Shown piece by piece: positions 35,358-46,677 of a DNA stretch of 64,000 nt. The translations under genes and the position numbers were made by a program. Each line of letters begins with the position of its first letter. Position 1 is the first letter of the stretch. The DNA comes from Amphiduros pacificus. Taxonomy: Eukaryota; Annelida; Polychaeta; Phyllodocida; Hesionidae. The notes beneath the pieces were generated by a model, which did not search any database, was not told where the DNA came from, and saw only the letters and a list, made by a program, of their open reading frames with translations. The stretch lies in the NCBI GenBank assembly GCA_949316495.1, contig OX439002.1, forward strand, positions 7,781,501 to 7,845,500, read 5' to 3'.

Positions 35358-37066
35358 CATAGACATCGACTGTCACCGGATCAGTCTGGAAGGTGTCTAC
35401 GAAGCACTTGGTAAGACGGGTGCCCATTTCATTGTGGGGTGGATGCTATCTTGCCCTTCGGGTGTCTTGAAGGCCCATGCCGTGGTGGAGTGGCTATTCT
35501 GAAGACCAAGGTGTTTCACCATTTTTTTTAATTTCACATCACACACAATATGAAACTTTTTGATGAAACTTTCCTCCATGTCACTCTGGTAACGTTCGAT
35601 CTTGCGTCAAGCCAGTGAAACGTGGACGAAAGCTGCAAATTTACAGCATAGGGGGAGATAATGGGAAATTGAATCGTCATTATGGGTGTGCTGATATATG
35701 GTAAGTCTCAAAGTTTTCTTTTTCTTTTTTTGTGCATACCACTTTTTAATTTTTTATTTTTGGTGCGCAATAGACATTGACTGACAACCGGTTGGTCTGT
35801 AAAGGTGTCTCTGTTTCAATTGAGAAGAGTAAAGCTGTGTTTCCATATGTGCAGTCCGTGATGTAGTCTGGGAAATTTTGGAAACATGCAACAGATGGGA
35901 TAGTAAAATAAAAAAAATGATACTCTACGCACTTCAATACAGATTGCACATATGGAAATGGGGCTTTAATCTGCTCGTGAACAGATTTTTTTTCAAAATT
36001 TGAGTGTACTCCACTCTCTTTTCAATTTTCTTATGGGAGGCAGCAGTGAAAACCCATATGGAGTGCGGTTCGCTGTGCTAGCGTGGGTGGAAGCTGAAGC
36101 TTCCTCGTTATATTTTACCATTTTGGCGGTGACACTGATTTGACAAGCGTTCAAATCTGGAAAGTGTCTGTAGTTCATCAGGGACGTTAAGTGAGTCATT
36201 GTTCCATTGTGTGATGGATGCTAACCTCTGGCTCTCATTTGTCAAAGTAGGCCTAATGAGAAGCTATAGTAAGATATTCACCCAGTGGAATGGTAGCTCA
36301 CCACTGACAGTCTCAAGCAACCACTTTAGGATAACGTGAAGACTTTGTGGTATGAGGTTCACACATTATTCCAAAATGGTTGTGGTGTTCTACATTTTTC
36401 ACTTTTTTCTTGTGGGCAGGTGTGGAATACTGGTATTGTGGACCCGGCATTTGTAGGGCATGATATCAGGAAGGAAGCAGCTGTCCTCCTTATACTTTTT
36501 TTATTGTGCGCTGACACCGACTGACAACGTGTCAGTCTGGAAGGTGTCGTGGACACGTGCTAGCTTTGTGATCATCAATCCAGTTCTTGTGTTGATGTTG
36601 AACTCAGCTCGTAGATATGGTCATCTCCTGGTAGTGTTAAAAACTTAGTGATGTGGGTTTTTAGTGGTATCTGGAGATGCCGTTGTGTTCCACATTTTTG
36701 AATTTTTATATGGGATCAGTTGTGAACTATTGGCTGATGTGACCCGGCATTTGTAGGGGCATCAGTTTGGTACGGATCAACTGATCTTCGTTATGTTTTA
36801 TTTAGTGTGTGCCGACACCGACTGGCATCCCGCCAGTCTGGAAGGTGTACGGGGTTTGCATTTGATGAAAGGTCATTGCTGATTTTGATTAGTGCTGAAT
36901 CTTTGTCTCAAAAAGAGACCATGGACAGATAATGTTGAAGACTCTTTTTTTTGGTGTGTGGTTTTCAACAATATCTTGAAATGCTCTTGGCATTCCACCT
37001 TTTTGAATTTTTTTATAGTTCAGTTGTGTAAGCTTCTGAACTCCGTTATGTTTTATTTGATGTGCC
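35358..37066. repeat. Degenerate hairpin-repeat units, right arm
   Basis: Mirror of 6062-7770. Short bulged hairpins lie at 35362, 35773, 36131, 36513 and 36814. Confidence 0.7.
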
Positions 37067-37902
37067 GACACCGACTGGCACCGGTCAGTCTGGAAGGTGT
37101 CAGGTGAGAAACTAAATATTGTGCACATGTTAGAAGGGCTGACCTAAAGCATTGACATTGGATTGAGGTGGCGTTTTCAATGCATTGAGTTGAAGCTTTT
37201 AACATGTGCACATAGTATCTCACCTTTTTGAATTTTTATATGGGATCAGTTGTGAACTATTGACTGATGTGACCCGGCATTTGTAGGGACATCAGTGGTA
37301 CGGATCAACTGATCTTCGTTATGTTTTATTTAGTGTGCGCCGACGCCGACTGGCACCGGTCAGTCTGGAAGGTGTCAGGTGAGAAACTCAATATTGTGCA
37401 CATGTTAGAAGGGTTGACCTAAAGCATTGACATTGGATTGAGGTGGCGTTTTCAATGCATTGAGTTGAAGCTTTTAACATGTGCACATAGTATCTCACCT
37501 TTTTGAATTTTTATATGGGATCAGTTGTGAACTATTGGCTGATGTGACCCGGCATTTGTAGGGGCATCAGTGGTACGGATCAACTGATCTTCGTTATGTT
37601 TTATTTAGTGTGCGCCGACGCCGACTGGCACCGGTCAGTCTGGAAGGTGTCAGGTGAGAAACTCAATATTGTGCACATGTTAGAAGGGTTGACCTAAAGC
37701 ATTGACATTGGATTGAGGTGGCGCTTTCAATGCATTGAGTTGAAGCTTTTAACATGTGCACATAATATCTCACCTTTTTGAATTTTTATATGGGATCAGT
37801 TGTGAACTATTGGCTGATGTGACCCTGCATTTGTAGGGGCATCAGTGCTACGGATCAACTGATCTTCGTTATGTTTCATTTAGTGTGCGCCGACGCCGAC
37901 TG
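37067..37902. repeat. 275-bp tandem repeat, three units, right arm
   Basis: Mirror of 5226-6061. On the plus strand each unit reads TATA-like TTTTTATATGGGATCAG, short bulged hairpin, CAGGTGAGAA, then long hairpin, leading toward the 919-aa gene. Confidence 0.9.
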
Positions 37903-39049
37903 GCAACCAATCAGTCAGTGGTAGGTCAAAGGAAAGTAGTTGTGAAATTGACAGCTATCATCCTTTCTCCCATACAAAAATATTGTCATTTCTGGTTCTT
38001 GGCGTTGCATCTTGCTATTTAAACCAAGACAACTCAAGCTTTTGGACAAAAGTATTTCTTTGCATCAGAACTCTTTCTTTTTTGTCCTTTTCACTAAATA
38101 ATCAAATCACTTAACACACCACCAATATTAACCAAACTACCAATATTAACCAAACTAACAATTCTAACCAAACTAATAATACTAACCAATCTTACAATAC
38201 AAACCTGTAAAAGGAAAGAATTCTGATGCCAAGAAATCAATACAAAAACAAATGAAATAATGGATTTAAGTGGTCAGGAGGTTATTTGGTTATTTTGATA
38301 GAAAGCTGTGATATTAGGCCTCCTTACTCTGAAGAAAAAATTGGACAAATTGAAGTGGGAGAGCAAATTGCGAAGCCTGAAATTGAGGCTTTGTGATTTG
38401 TAACCACGCCAAGCCTGTCTCAAGCCAGGAGCTCTTTGTCATTTTATTTCTGTTAGATATAAGGCTAGATATTAAATATTGGCCATTCTCAACAATTCTT
38501 GTACCTGTATATTCTTAAGATGCCAAACTATAAGATAGGGAAGATATATTAGAACCTTTGTATTTTGACTGAGTTAAGGATAGTCTGAATTATTTAAATA
38601 TGCAATATATATGTAAAGCTGAAAATAAAGAAGAAAAATTAAAACACGAACATTCTTCCGTGTTGTTTATTGAAACACTCTTGTCAGATTCCCCAAAGTC
38701 ACACAAAACTCATGTTTCATACTTTTATTTTCCTTTCTTTAATCAGAAATATGCTTGAGGTGTACTCAGCCATCAAACCATGGTGATTGCCCAACTTTTA
38801 TTATACCAAAGGTCAGATTATGGTATCGACTTGTTTTTCTCATGTCACTTCTTTTGGGTTAGGGACACAAAATTAGCTTGTACCAAATGAAATCCAAACA
38901 GAAATGTTAGAATAAAGAATACAAGACAGTAAATTATAAATAATTGGAATAATATTGCAAAGTTGTATCTAGCTGACCAAAAATTGAATTTTGCACTGCT
39001 TAATATACTATTATCTTTTTTCACAGATCACAAGGATAAGAAATTAGCC
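37903..39049. other. Noncoding leader region of the 919-aa gene, right arm
   Basis: Mirror of 4079-5225. An acceptor-like TCTTTTTTCACAG ends at 39026, 24 bp before the start codon. The gene-start motif is at 38979-38995. Confidence 0.4.
38979..38995 (+). promoter_or_regulatory. Shared gene-start motif before the 919-aa gene
   Basis: AAAAATTGAATTTTGCA is followed by CTGC, 55 bp before the ATG at 39050. Confidence 0.45.
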
Positions 39050-41809
39050 ATGACTTGGAAAAGCAGAAAAGATAGGCGTTATTTGAAGAGGATAAATGGC
39101 ATGCGAAATGGAAATCGCCCCAATGGAGAGGACCAGCCCACCAAGAAGATTTGTATAGAGGGAGAGGAATTGCAGGCTGAAAAACAATCTGTTTGTGAAC
39201 ACGAGCTGCCCACTCCATTAGAGACAAAACAGATAACAACAGAGGAAACAGCACACAATATAGGTTCTTCACAGGGAGAACCCCAAGATCATCACAATGA
39301 ACATTCAGTCGCATCAGAAACACTCTATGATGTTAGTGGATCACTCTTTGACGCGAAACAGAATACTTCCCAAGCCAGAGTTGCTCAATGCACAACAGAG
39401 CCTTTGAAGAGTTTACTTCTTCCTCGAAGTACAGACTCCAATCTGGAGTTTCTCGTGCCAAATGGAAGTCGGGTCATGGGTAAAAGGGCAGATGATGGAT
39501 TGAAAAGTGGCAAGGTTGTAGCCATGATTTCAACGCATGACTGCAACCAAATGTTTCTCAATGACAGGATGGACATTCACAAAGACCCAAGAATGCCTGT
39601 GTATCGCAGGAGCAACTTGGAGGAGTTGGCAAATCATAGAACGCATGATGAATATAGCATGAGGACAAAGTTGGCAGATGTTGAGTGGTATGACCTAGTC
39701 CGTGTTCACTGCAAGACCATGTGGTGGCTGTCCTTTCTGGAGCACACAAACAAGTGGCTGGAACCACCAAGAGATTCAGTGCGGACAAGCAATGCCAACA
39801 TTGTTCAGGACCAATTGGATGCCACAGAAAATAGATTTGATCAGAACAACGGGATTGAATGGGACACAAATTGTCCAGACGTGGTGAATGAAGTCAGCTG
39901 TCTGGTGGTGGGTGATCCTGTCTGGATTGGAAAGGCTCTCGGGGCAACGCTCACCTTTTCACAAGCATGTGATCGCACGTACAGAAGCATTTTTAACGTG
40001 AAACCCAATTCGGATGTCAAAAACATAGGGAAGAGACTCAACAGGAGCAGTGACTTTCCTGTACTGTGTGCATTGGATACCACCAGGACAATTCAGGAGG
40101 GTACCTCTTTCTACGATGTCAATTTTTGTGAGAAGACAAGGGCATTGGGCTGTGCGTTGAAACCCATGCTGTTGACTACTTGCACTGAGGTCTCACTCCG
40201 AGTCCAAGCATTCTATTTGGAGCAGCTCTACAGTTGTGGTGCCATTCGACTGAACCCACAACCACTAGACAAAGGTGGATTTTTTTATAGTGTGTGTGAC
40301 AAAGATAGAGTAAGAGGAATAATGGCATTGAGCAAGTTTGATGCCATCCTCTTCCAGGTGAGCATTGTTTGCCACTTGTGTCACGACAGACAAAATGACC
40401 TGTGGACTTCAAACGACCCGGAGGGAACAAGGAGAAGAGTTTTGAATTCCAATTGTCTATATTGCAGAGAGGGCATTATGCAAGACCAGTCTGGTTTTGT
40501 GCTAAGAGAGACAAGCAATCACAGTACAATGGACATGGGATGCTCGAGGAAAGTGCATTACGAGGTACCCAACTGTAGTGAGGGAGTGACTCTTCCCAAA
40601 GGCATTGAGAGCACAGATGAGCTTCCCCAGTATGAGTTGGTATTTCCCACGTCTAATGCGGGACAACTCAAGTTGGACATGGAGGTAGAGAGAAACTCGA
40701 GTGGTGATACTAGCCATGGTATAGCTGTGACACTTTTCATTCCAACAAATTTTGATGGTGGTGCAACGTTGAAGAGCATCAAACAAGAAATGATGACCAC
40801 CATCCATGAAATGGGATGGGACATATCTTTCACTCAACCGGAAGAGTGCCATCTGACGGAGATGTACATGTACAACACGTTTTTAGACAGATGTGGAAAA
40901 GAACATAGGAACAATGTGGTGACTACACGTTTCAAAATGGTGCTGTCGCTTAACAGAAAGTTTGAATTCATTACAACTCACCAGCAGGCAAGCAAAATGA
41001 GGATGAAAATGAAGGGACTGGAGACAACATTCTGTACTTTTAAACGTGGCGATGGCCTCGTCCAAGTCAGCATGGGGGTGCCATCTACACACACCCAAAG
41101 GAGATATGGCGTTCAAATTGTGGATGAAGAAGGTGGCGTGATCATGCCCGAAAGGAACCCGATGGCCAACTGGCCTGTTAAAACAATGGGTGGATCTGAG
41201 TTGGTAAATCTTTCAGAAGGAGGCAACATGTACACTGCTCCCAACATATGGTGTCATCCTAGGTGGGATGTGAAAGAGAACTTTGGCAGGTATGGTGTGT
41301 CTGTTGTTGCTGGCCTTGTGAATAATATGTTGGCACAGGGAACCGTCACCCTGAATGGCAATAAGGTTCAATTGTTAAAGAAAAACGACTACCAATGGAG
41401 CAATGTTGATGTACTGAGCAGAGTGGTACCAGAGAAAGTTTCACAATGCAATGAAAGAGACGAGAATGCAACGAGTGAAGATTCTAAAGATGATATAGAT
41501 TCACATCAGAATCAGAGAGAATCTGCTACACACATCATTAAACAAGAAAGGGAATATGCTAAAGAGGAATATCATAACCAGTTGGAAATGGAATTGGAGG
41601 AATTGAAGAAAATTCATCTTGCCCAACAGAGAGAATTCTCTGAAAAGTTGTCATGCATGCAACAGCAGCTGAATATTCTTATGCAAGACAGAAGAACAGA
41701 ACCAGTGCAACCCACGGGGATGACCATTCCTTCATCCATTGAGGACGATTGGGCCGACGCATTCCTTTCAAATATATTTGGGACAGAAAAATATAACATG
41801 ATGTATTGA
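39050..41809 (+). CDS. 919-aa possible nucleic-acid-binding protein, right-arm copy
   Basis: No family was recognised with confidence. The N-terminus is strongly basic (KSRKDRRYLKR), as expected of a nuclear protein, followed by about 100 polar, probably disordered residues. The middle has two CxxC pairs (CHLCHDR and NCLYCREG), compatible with a zinc-binding site. A coiled coil of about 45 residues follows near the C-terminus (EELKKIHLAQQREFSEKL), and the end is acidic and aromatic (DDWADAFLSNIFG). Size, a zinc-type site, and replication genes as neighbours make a single-stranded-DNA-binding protein a fair guess, by analogy with herpesvirus UL29, but this is inference. The ATG was chosen because the upstream frame lacks one. 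The gene lies within the inverted repeat, so it is present twice. Confidence 0.85.
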   Translation: MTWKSRKDRRYLKRINGMRNGNRPNGEDQPTKKICIEGEELQAEKQSVCEHELPTPLETKQITTEETAHNIGSSQGEPQDHHNEHSVASETLYDVSGSLFDAKQNTSQARVAQCTTEPLKSLLLPRSTDSNLEFLVPNGSRVMGKRADDGLKSGKVVAMISTHDCNQMFLNDRMDIHKDPRMPVYRRSNLEELANHRTHDEYSMRTKLADVEWYDLVRVHCKTMWWLSFLEHTNKWLEPPRDSVRTSNANIVQDQLDATENRFDQNNGIEWDTNCPDVVNEVSCLVVGDPVWIGKALGATLTFSQACDRTYRSIFNVKPNSDVKNIGKRLNRSSDFPVLCALDTTRTIQEGTSFYDVNFCEKTRALGCALKPMLLTTCTEVSLRVQAFYLEQLYSCGAIRLNPQPLDKGGFFYSVCDKDRVRGIMALSKFDAILFQVSIVCHLCHDRQNDLWTSNDPEGTRRRVLNSNCLYCREGIMQDQSGFVLRETSNHSTMDMGCSRKVHYEVPNCSEGVTLPKGIESTDELPQYELVFPTSNAGQLKLDMEVERNSSGDTSHGIAVTLFIPTNFDGGATLKSIKQEMMTTIHEMGWDISFTQPEECHLTEMYMYNTFLDRCGKEHRNNVVTTRFKMVLSLNRKFEFITTHQQASKMRMKMKGLETTFCTFKRGDGLVQVSMGVPSTHTQRRYGVQIVDEEGGVIMPERNPMANWPVKTMGGSELVNLSEGGNMYTAPNIWCHPRWDVKENFGRYGVSVVAGLVNNMLAQGTVTLNGNKVQLLKKNDYQWSNVDVLSRVVPEKVSQCNERDENATSEDSKDDIDSHQNQRESATHIIKQEREYAKEEYHNQLEMELEELKKIHLAQQREFSEKLSCMQQQLNILMQDRRTEPVQPTGMTIPSSIEDDWADAFLSNIFGTEKYNMMY

Positions 41810-42014
41810 ATATAAAGAGAAATCATTTCCTTGCAAAAATGGGGATCAGTCGGATTACATGTGTTGTGTTTGACAAGAAATAAAATTGATCAATGGCAAT
41901 CTGATATGTTGCATTTGTTGCATTTGTTGTCTGGCCGAAAGGAAATGCATTAAATAACCAATCATTCATCACACATTAAATGGATGAAGTAACTCCAACA
42001 TATTCAATGTGGTT

Positions 42015-42032
42015 TCAAAATTCGATTTTGCA
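42015..42032 (+). promoter_or_regulatory. Shared gene-start motif before the long P-loop gene
   Basis: TCAAAATTCGATTTTGCA is followed by CAACT, 77 bp before the ATG at 42109. A short acceptor-like TTTCTCTTCAG lies between, at about 42069-42079. Confidence 0.5.
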
Positions 42033-42108
42033 CAACTGTCCCATGTAGATAATTAAATGAAATACTAATTTCTCTTCAGACAAACAAAAGAAGTCTGACA
42101 ACATAAGC

Positions 42109-45100
42109 ATGAATGTTCCACACAGCAAATACTGCTTAGAGGATTATACTGTGACACAGTCTGTCATCACCTTTGAAAAACCTATGGTGTCCATGTGCAT
42201 TGACCTTCGTGTCAAGGACATTCATCATAACTGCTTGAAATACTCCCCAGACTACATCAAACACCTGTTTAACTTTGTGCTCTCTGTGGTGAGAATATTT
42301 CGAGGCAAACAGATGGAGGCCAGGGTGTTTCTTATTGAAAAGGAGAACTTTGTTCCTGTACAACTCCATGGGGCCAGTAAGGGGTTCTTGCTTCTGGTCA
42401 TGATTGAGGAGGCAGCCTTCGAAGAAAACTTTACAACTGCTGCAAAGTGTGTACTGGCGATGAACAATGGTTTCATGCGTAAGGTGGATGCCTTGGCACA
42501 ACCTTTTGCTGAACTAGAGAAAAGGCTTCTCAAGTTTGATTCCATCAATGGCACAATGATAGATGCCAAGTCTGAGATGAAACCGGACAAGTCAAGTGGG
42601 TTCACAATATTATCTGCATTGGATCGTGCCCTTCAGGAATACCACAACTATAGACAAATCATGCCACTATCTCTGTGGAAGAAGGACCTTGCCGAGAGTT
42701 GGTCTAGCAGGGCAAACTTGCTTTCTCCTCGCTATCTTTTTGAAGAGAGTAACAGATGTTGTGGTGAATATGCAGAACTCATCAGCCTCGGCAAAACTCT
42801 GCAATGTGACGTCACTGCTGAAAACAGTGAATGTAACGTACACAGCATAGGACTTCTGTTGGACAGCCTGGAAATGAGGCAACACAAGCTCTTGAACATG
42901 TACAGGAGATGTGCAACCTTCTACATGTGGGATCAAATCTATCGATGCAGTGGTGGGGGTTATGAGTTGAACCTGACGGACAGGGTAGCATGGGATGTGG
43001 TAGAAGGTCATGTATCTAAAGATCACTGGTTTGAAGAGAATCAGCTTTATAAACCCCCAGAGGCAATATTGAAAATTGCAAAGAAAGTGGAGAAGGGTAT
43101 TTTCAAAGACAGCGACAAGGACGGGAATGAGGATGAAGATGAGGATGATGATGAGGATTATGACGAGGCATGGTTTGGTCCATCATGTCGATCCAACCCA
43201 CCCCAGAGACCAAGGCCGGTTGACGAAGTGCACAGAACACAACATGCTGCCAGTGAAATGCTTAGAGCTGCAATGGAAAAGGTGACAGAAACCCCAAACC
43301 ACAGTAATGCATTGAGACCTACACTATATCCCGCTCTTGATCATTTAAAGGAAATGTTTCATATGCTCGCCAAGAGCGAGGATGCCAATGTGAGCCACCT
43401 TTTTCTAGATAAGGCCTACCAGGGATATTTCTTGGGCCACTACAAGAGCGTTATGATGGATCCTAAACAAGAGATGAGCAAGGCAAGAGAAGTGCAAAAT
43501 AGAGTCGTGCCAAAAATCATGAATGATGTGTTTCCTAGTGGTTGTCTCAATGGAGACAGTAATGAATATGGTAAACAAAACTGCTCACTGACACGCTTGA
43601 CTGCCGGTGTGGACCCGTACCAGGACATGTTTGCCAAGCAGCTTCTAACAATGGCAACCAACACTGGTGTATGCCATTTGAGTGTGGAATTCTTTCTCTT
43701 CATCATAAGCAACATCATCAGTTTCTCGCCACAAAAGTGCAAGCCCATAGTGGTCCTCGATGGTCCCACAGGGGCAGGGAAATCATTTGCCACACAGGCG
43801 CTGCAAATGATTTCTAATGGCCGAGGAGAGCTTGGGAATGAGTTTGCTTCTCAACATGAACACTATTCCACCACCAGAGCACACACGCTGACTTCTGAAA
43901 ATGAGTATGAGACAGTGCTGGGTCAGAAGTTGATTGAGGAGTGGCAGTCTGGGGAGGGTGGCAAGAATGCATTTGGCTGTAACACTTCGTTAGAGGCCGT
44001 GACACTGAAAAATGTCTATGACAGTGGAGTAACAACAAACATCAGAGGCAGAGTAGCAAAGACCAAACAAGGTGAAAAGTGGGTAAAGTCAGTAGACTAT
44101 GCATTGGATGACAGGTCAGCCATCATCCTTGCAAATGGCTTTTATGTGTGCTCTAGTGTGAAGAATAGATGCACGGTCTTTCACATTCCAAGCATAAATG
44201 TGGGGGTGAATCAGAAGGAGACTGAATCTGTCTTGGAAACTTTGGACAGCGAGCACATTCCACAACAGTTTTCATTGATTAGGTACTTTATCTCTGAAGA
44301 CATGAACAGAAAATATGTACGGACAACCATTAAGCCCATGGACAAGAGCGAGTCACTCGACAAAGTTGAGATGGACATGACACTGAGGAAGATTGAAGAT
44401 GTGATGACTGACATGGGATTCATTACGGAAGAGATTCTAACTGGCAGGAAGACCATGTTGATCAAGACTGTAGCTGAAGTGATTGCTCAGTGGAGAGCAG
44501 TTCTGGAAGTGTGTGCATGTGTTCCTTCTGGGTGCAGAATGAATCTGCCTAGATGCGGGCAGAGTTTGGATGAATACAATTCGTATCTGGCAAGCATCAT
44601 GAAGAGATCTCTGAAGAGGAGGGGAGAAAATGAGAGAATATGTCGTCACATGAGCAGAGTGGTGGTTGACCCAGCAGACATATTGAGTGCTACAACACTG
44701 GTTGTTCAATTGACAGAACCAGACAGACAACTGATGAATGTTGTTTGCTCACACCTTGTCAAGCCCAACCTTCACAAAGAGATGGAACCCTGGAATGTAA
44801 AGTACTTGGTCATTGAGAACACAAGCATTGGACTCATCTGCGAAGAACTCAAGAGGCATCGCACCAAAGTGTTGGATGAGTCCCTGACTAAACTCTTTCA
44901 CAGACTGGAAGAGAAGTATATCTGCAAGGACAGTAACAGGTTGCCATGTATTCGTATGAAGTATGAACAAGGTCCTTATTTCAATGGCAGAGAGTCAAAG
45001 GTGTTTCAGCTGTATGTTCACGCAGGATATGCAGCAGAGCTGTATGCCCAGGAGAACAAAGATAAGATGACTGAATGTACATCTTACGTGACACGGTGTA

Positions 45101-46482
45101 TGTTGGACATTGTTCAGGGAAAGAAATCTTGTGAATGGGGCAGAAACGTGTTCAATGGCAATTTTTCCAACGATTACGTCCGTCTGAACATTCCATCTGC
45201 CATAGTGAAACCCATGACCTTCCTACATCACCTCGACAGGGAGAGGGCATTGGTCGCTGACTCAGAATCCATCATCAGAGATGGTCGACACCATGTCGAT
45301 GTGTGTCCTGATTTTGGAAAGTGTCGCCTCAGGGTGTTGCAAGAGCTGGTTGCACAGAGGATGCTGTCATCTGAGTCACCCTCTTTTGGTGACGATGGAT
45401 ACATGGAGTTGGACTTGACAAAGAGTGAATTGTACAGCACAGCCACAAGGGACACTGTGGGATCACATTGCTCCAACTGGGACAAAAGGATAACACCCGT
45501 GTTTGAGTCCAACCAAAAATGGCATGCCCACGTGCACATCTTTGACAGTAGGTATGACAGAGATGTGGATGTTGCCGAATGGAGGCAATTGATTCTGACT
45601 AGGTGTATTGCAAAGCGTCAGTTCGCCACTCGTGGATACTTTGTGATACAGTCAAAAGATCTCAGAGAATGGGGAGTGGATAATCCCAAATCAATTTCAA
45701 GCAAGCTGGATGTGGAGGTCAATCATACTCTTCCCCTCTTTATGAGAGACAAGAATCGCAAGGTCAAGGTGCACTTGAGTGTGTTGCAAGAGATCAGGCT
45801 GCTGGAAGGCATTGTGGACGAAAAGGCAAACCTTGCCAGGACGCTTGTCGAGAGGTGCCTTTGTCAAGATATGACTGACTTACAGACTATCATGATGTTT
45901 GACAGAGAGACAGTCTATCAGACACAGGAGGCCAAGGACTCTATTACTTTCATCAACGTGTCTGACGTTGCTCTTCGCTCTCCAAATGGAAGACTGCCAA
46001 CATTTGAATGTCAAGGAAAAGTGGTTGGTGATGATGGTAAGTGTGAGCCTTATATGGCATCCTACTTGAAGAGGTTCAACATAAAAACCACAAAAAATGG
46101 CTATGTGACATTCCATCCAAAGCATAGACTGCGCAAGCTGGCCGCAAAGCACCTCATGATGAGAGACGAAAAGTGGGCTGAAATGTGCAAGCCAGGAGTG
46201 GTCATTGATAGAGAGCAACTAGAAATCGACATTGAGAAGACAGCACAAAAGATGGATTGCTTGTACATGCCGTTGAGAGGGAGGCCAGAATTACTCCCAG
46301 CACATGAGTCATTCTCAGTGGATACAGCCGAGGGTCTCGCAGAAGAGGGAGGAGCAGTAAAGGCATATAAAGATGAGCGATTCTTTGCACTTAGATTAAA
46401 CGAGAAGAAGCGAGAAGTGGACAATGACTCTTGTGGAGAGGTGCATGATAACAAAAGGTTGAAGACTCATGATTGTACATAA
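42109..46482 (+). CDS. 1457-aa P-loop replication-type protein (putative primase-helicase)
   Basis: This is the long member of a three-member family in this window. Residues 1-330 form the N-terminal domain shared by all three. An acidic run at about 338-355 follows. A Walker A motif GPTGAGKS is at 552-559. A later LDDRS (666-670), with IILAN just after, fits the Walker B/motif C area of SF3-type helicases, though this is tentative. A block at about 870-1240 is unique to this member. The C-terminal block is shared with the 974-aa protein (NGYVTF, HRLRKLAAK). The likely role is nuclear DNA replication, with the polymerase close by. The 5' 340 codons lie inside the inverted repeat. The gene ends before AATAAA at 46497. 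Confidence 0.85.
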   Translation: MNVPHSKYCLEDYTVTQSVITFEKPMVSMCIDLRVKDIHHNCLKYSPDYIKHLFNFVLSVVRIFRGKQMEARVFLIEKENFVPVQLHGASKGFLLLVMIEEAAFEENFTTAAKCVLAMNNGFMRKVDALAQPFAELEKRLLKFDSINGTMIDAKSEMKPDKSSGFTILSALDRALQEYHNYRQIMPLSLWKKDLAESWSSRANLLSPRYLFEESNRCCGEYAELISLGKTLQCDVTAENSECNVHSIGLLLDSLEMRQHKLLNMYRRCATFYMWDQIYRCSGGGYELNLTDRVAWDVVEGHVSKDHWFEENQLYKPPEAILKIAKKVEKGIFKDSDKDGNEDEDEDDDEDYDEAWFGPSCRSNPPQRPRPVDEVHRTQHAASEMLRAAMEKVTETPNHSNALRPTLYPALDHLKEMFHMLAKSEDANVSHLFLDKAYQGYFLGHYKSVMMDPKQEMSKAREVQNRVVPKIMNDVFPSGCLNGDSNEYGKQNCSLTRLTAGVDPYQDMFAKQLLTMATNTGVCHLSVEFFLFIISNIISFSPQKCKPIVVLDGPTGAGKSFATQALQMISNGRGELGNEFASQHEHYSTTRAHTLTSENEYETVLGQKLIEEWQSGEGGKNAFGCNTSLEAVTLKNVYDSGVTTNIRGRVAKTKQGEKWVKSVDYALDDRSAIILANGFYVCSSVKNRCTVFHIPSINVGVNQKETESVLETLDSEHIPQQFSLIRYFISEDMNRKYVRTTIKPMDKSESLDKVEMDMTLRKIEDVMTDMGFITEEILTGRKTMLIKTVAEVIAQWRAVLEVCACVPSGCRMNLPRCGQSLDEYNSYLASIMKRSLKRRGENERICRHMSRVVVDPADILSATTLVVQLTEPDRQLMNVVCSHLVKPNLHKEMEPWNVKYLVIENTSIGLICEELKRHRTKVLDESLTKLFHRLEEKYICKDSNRLPCIRMKYEQGPYFNGRESKVFQLYVHAGYAAELYAQENKDKMTECTSYVTRCMLDIVQGKKSCEWGRNVFNGNFSNDYVRLNIPSAIVKPMTFLHHLDRERALVADSESIIRDGRHHVDVCPDFGKCRLRVLQELVAQRMLSSESPSFGDDGYMELDLTKSELYSTATRDTVGSHCSNWDKRITPVFESNQKWHAHVHIFDSRYDRDVDVAEWRQLILTRCIAKRQFATRGYFVIQSKDLREWGVDNPKSISSKLDVEVNHTLPLFMRDKNRKVKVHLSVLQEIRLLEGIVDEKANLARTLVERCLCQDMTDLQTIMMFDRETVYQTQEAKDSITFINVSDVALRSPNGRLPTFECQGKVVGDDGKCEPYMASYLKRFNIKTTKNGYVTFHPKHRLRKLAAKHLMMRDEKWAEMCKPGVVIDREQLEIDIEKTAQKMDCLYMPLRGRPELLPAHESFSVDTAEGLAEEGGAVKAYKDERFFALRLNEKKREVDNDSCGEVHDNKRLKTHDCT

Positions 46483-46610
46483 AATGTATTGTAAGAATAA
46501 AGCAATAAAAAACAAAAAAAAATATGCTGGGTCCATTTGTGATTCATAAAATGTATTGTAAGAATAAAGCAATAAAAGACAAAAAAAATATGCTGGGTCC
46601 TTTTGTGATT
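46480..46610 (+). repeat. 65-bp tandem duplication containing poly(A) signals
   Basis: CATAAAATGTATTGTAAGAA followed by TAAAGCAATAAA and ATATGCTGGGTCC occurs twice in succession, giving the long P-loop gene two sets of AATAAA signals at its 3' end. Confidence 0.85.
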
Positions 46611-46677
46611 TATTTAGTTTTTAACTACAAGGTATTAGCAACTTAAAGCCTGTGTGTAATTATGTAATGTGTTTACA

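Larger units (their letters stand above)
21213..43127 (-). repeat. Right arm of giant inverted repeat
   Basis: This is the mirror copy of the left arm. It is virtually identical from 28.7 to 43.1 kb and visibly diverged from 21.2 to 28.7 kb. It is longer than the left arm internally because it carries a 1.06-kb duplication (26764-28520) and more exon-like units. Its outer limit cannot be set, because the left arm is cut by the window edge. The match could run on past 43127. Confidence 0.95.

Noticed and set aside
42136-42605. Frames of about 120 codons antisense to the P-loop gene
   Set aside because: They are shadows of the main frame, with no independent start signals or similarity.
1-43127. 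Palindrome as a pure assembly or chimeric-read artefact
   Set aside because: Not excluded, but arm-specific indels, the one-sided 1.06-kb duplication and different exon-unit counts make it unlikely.
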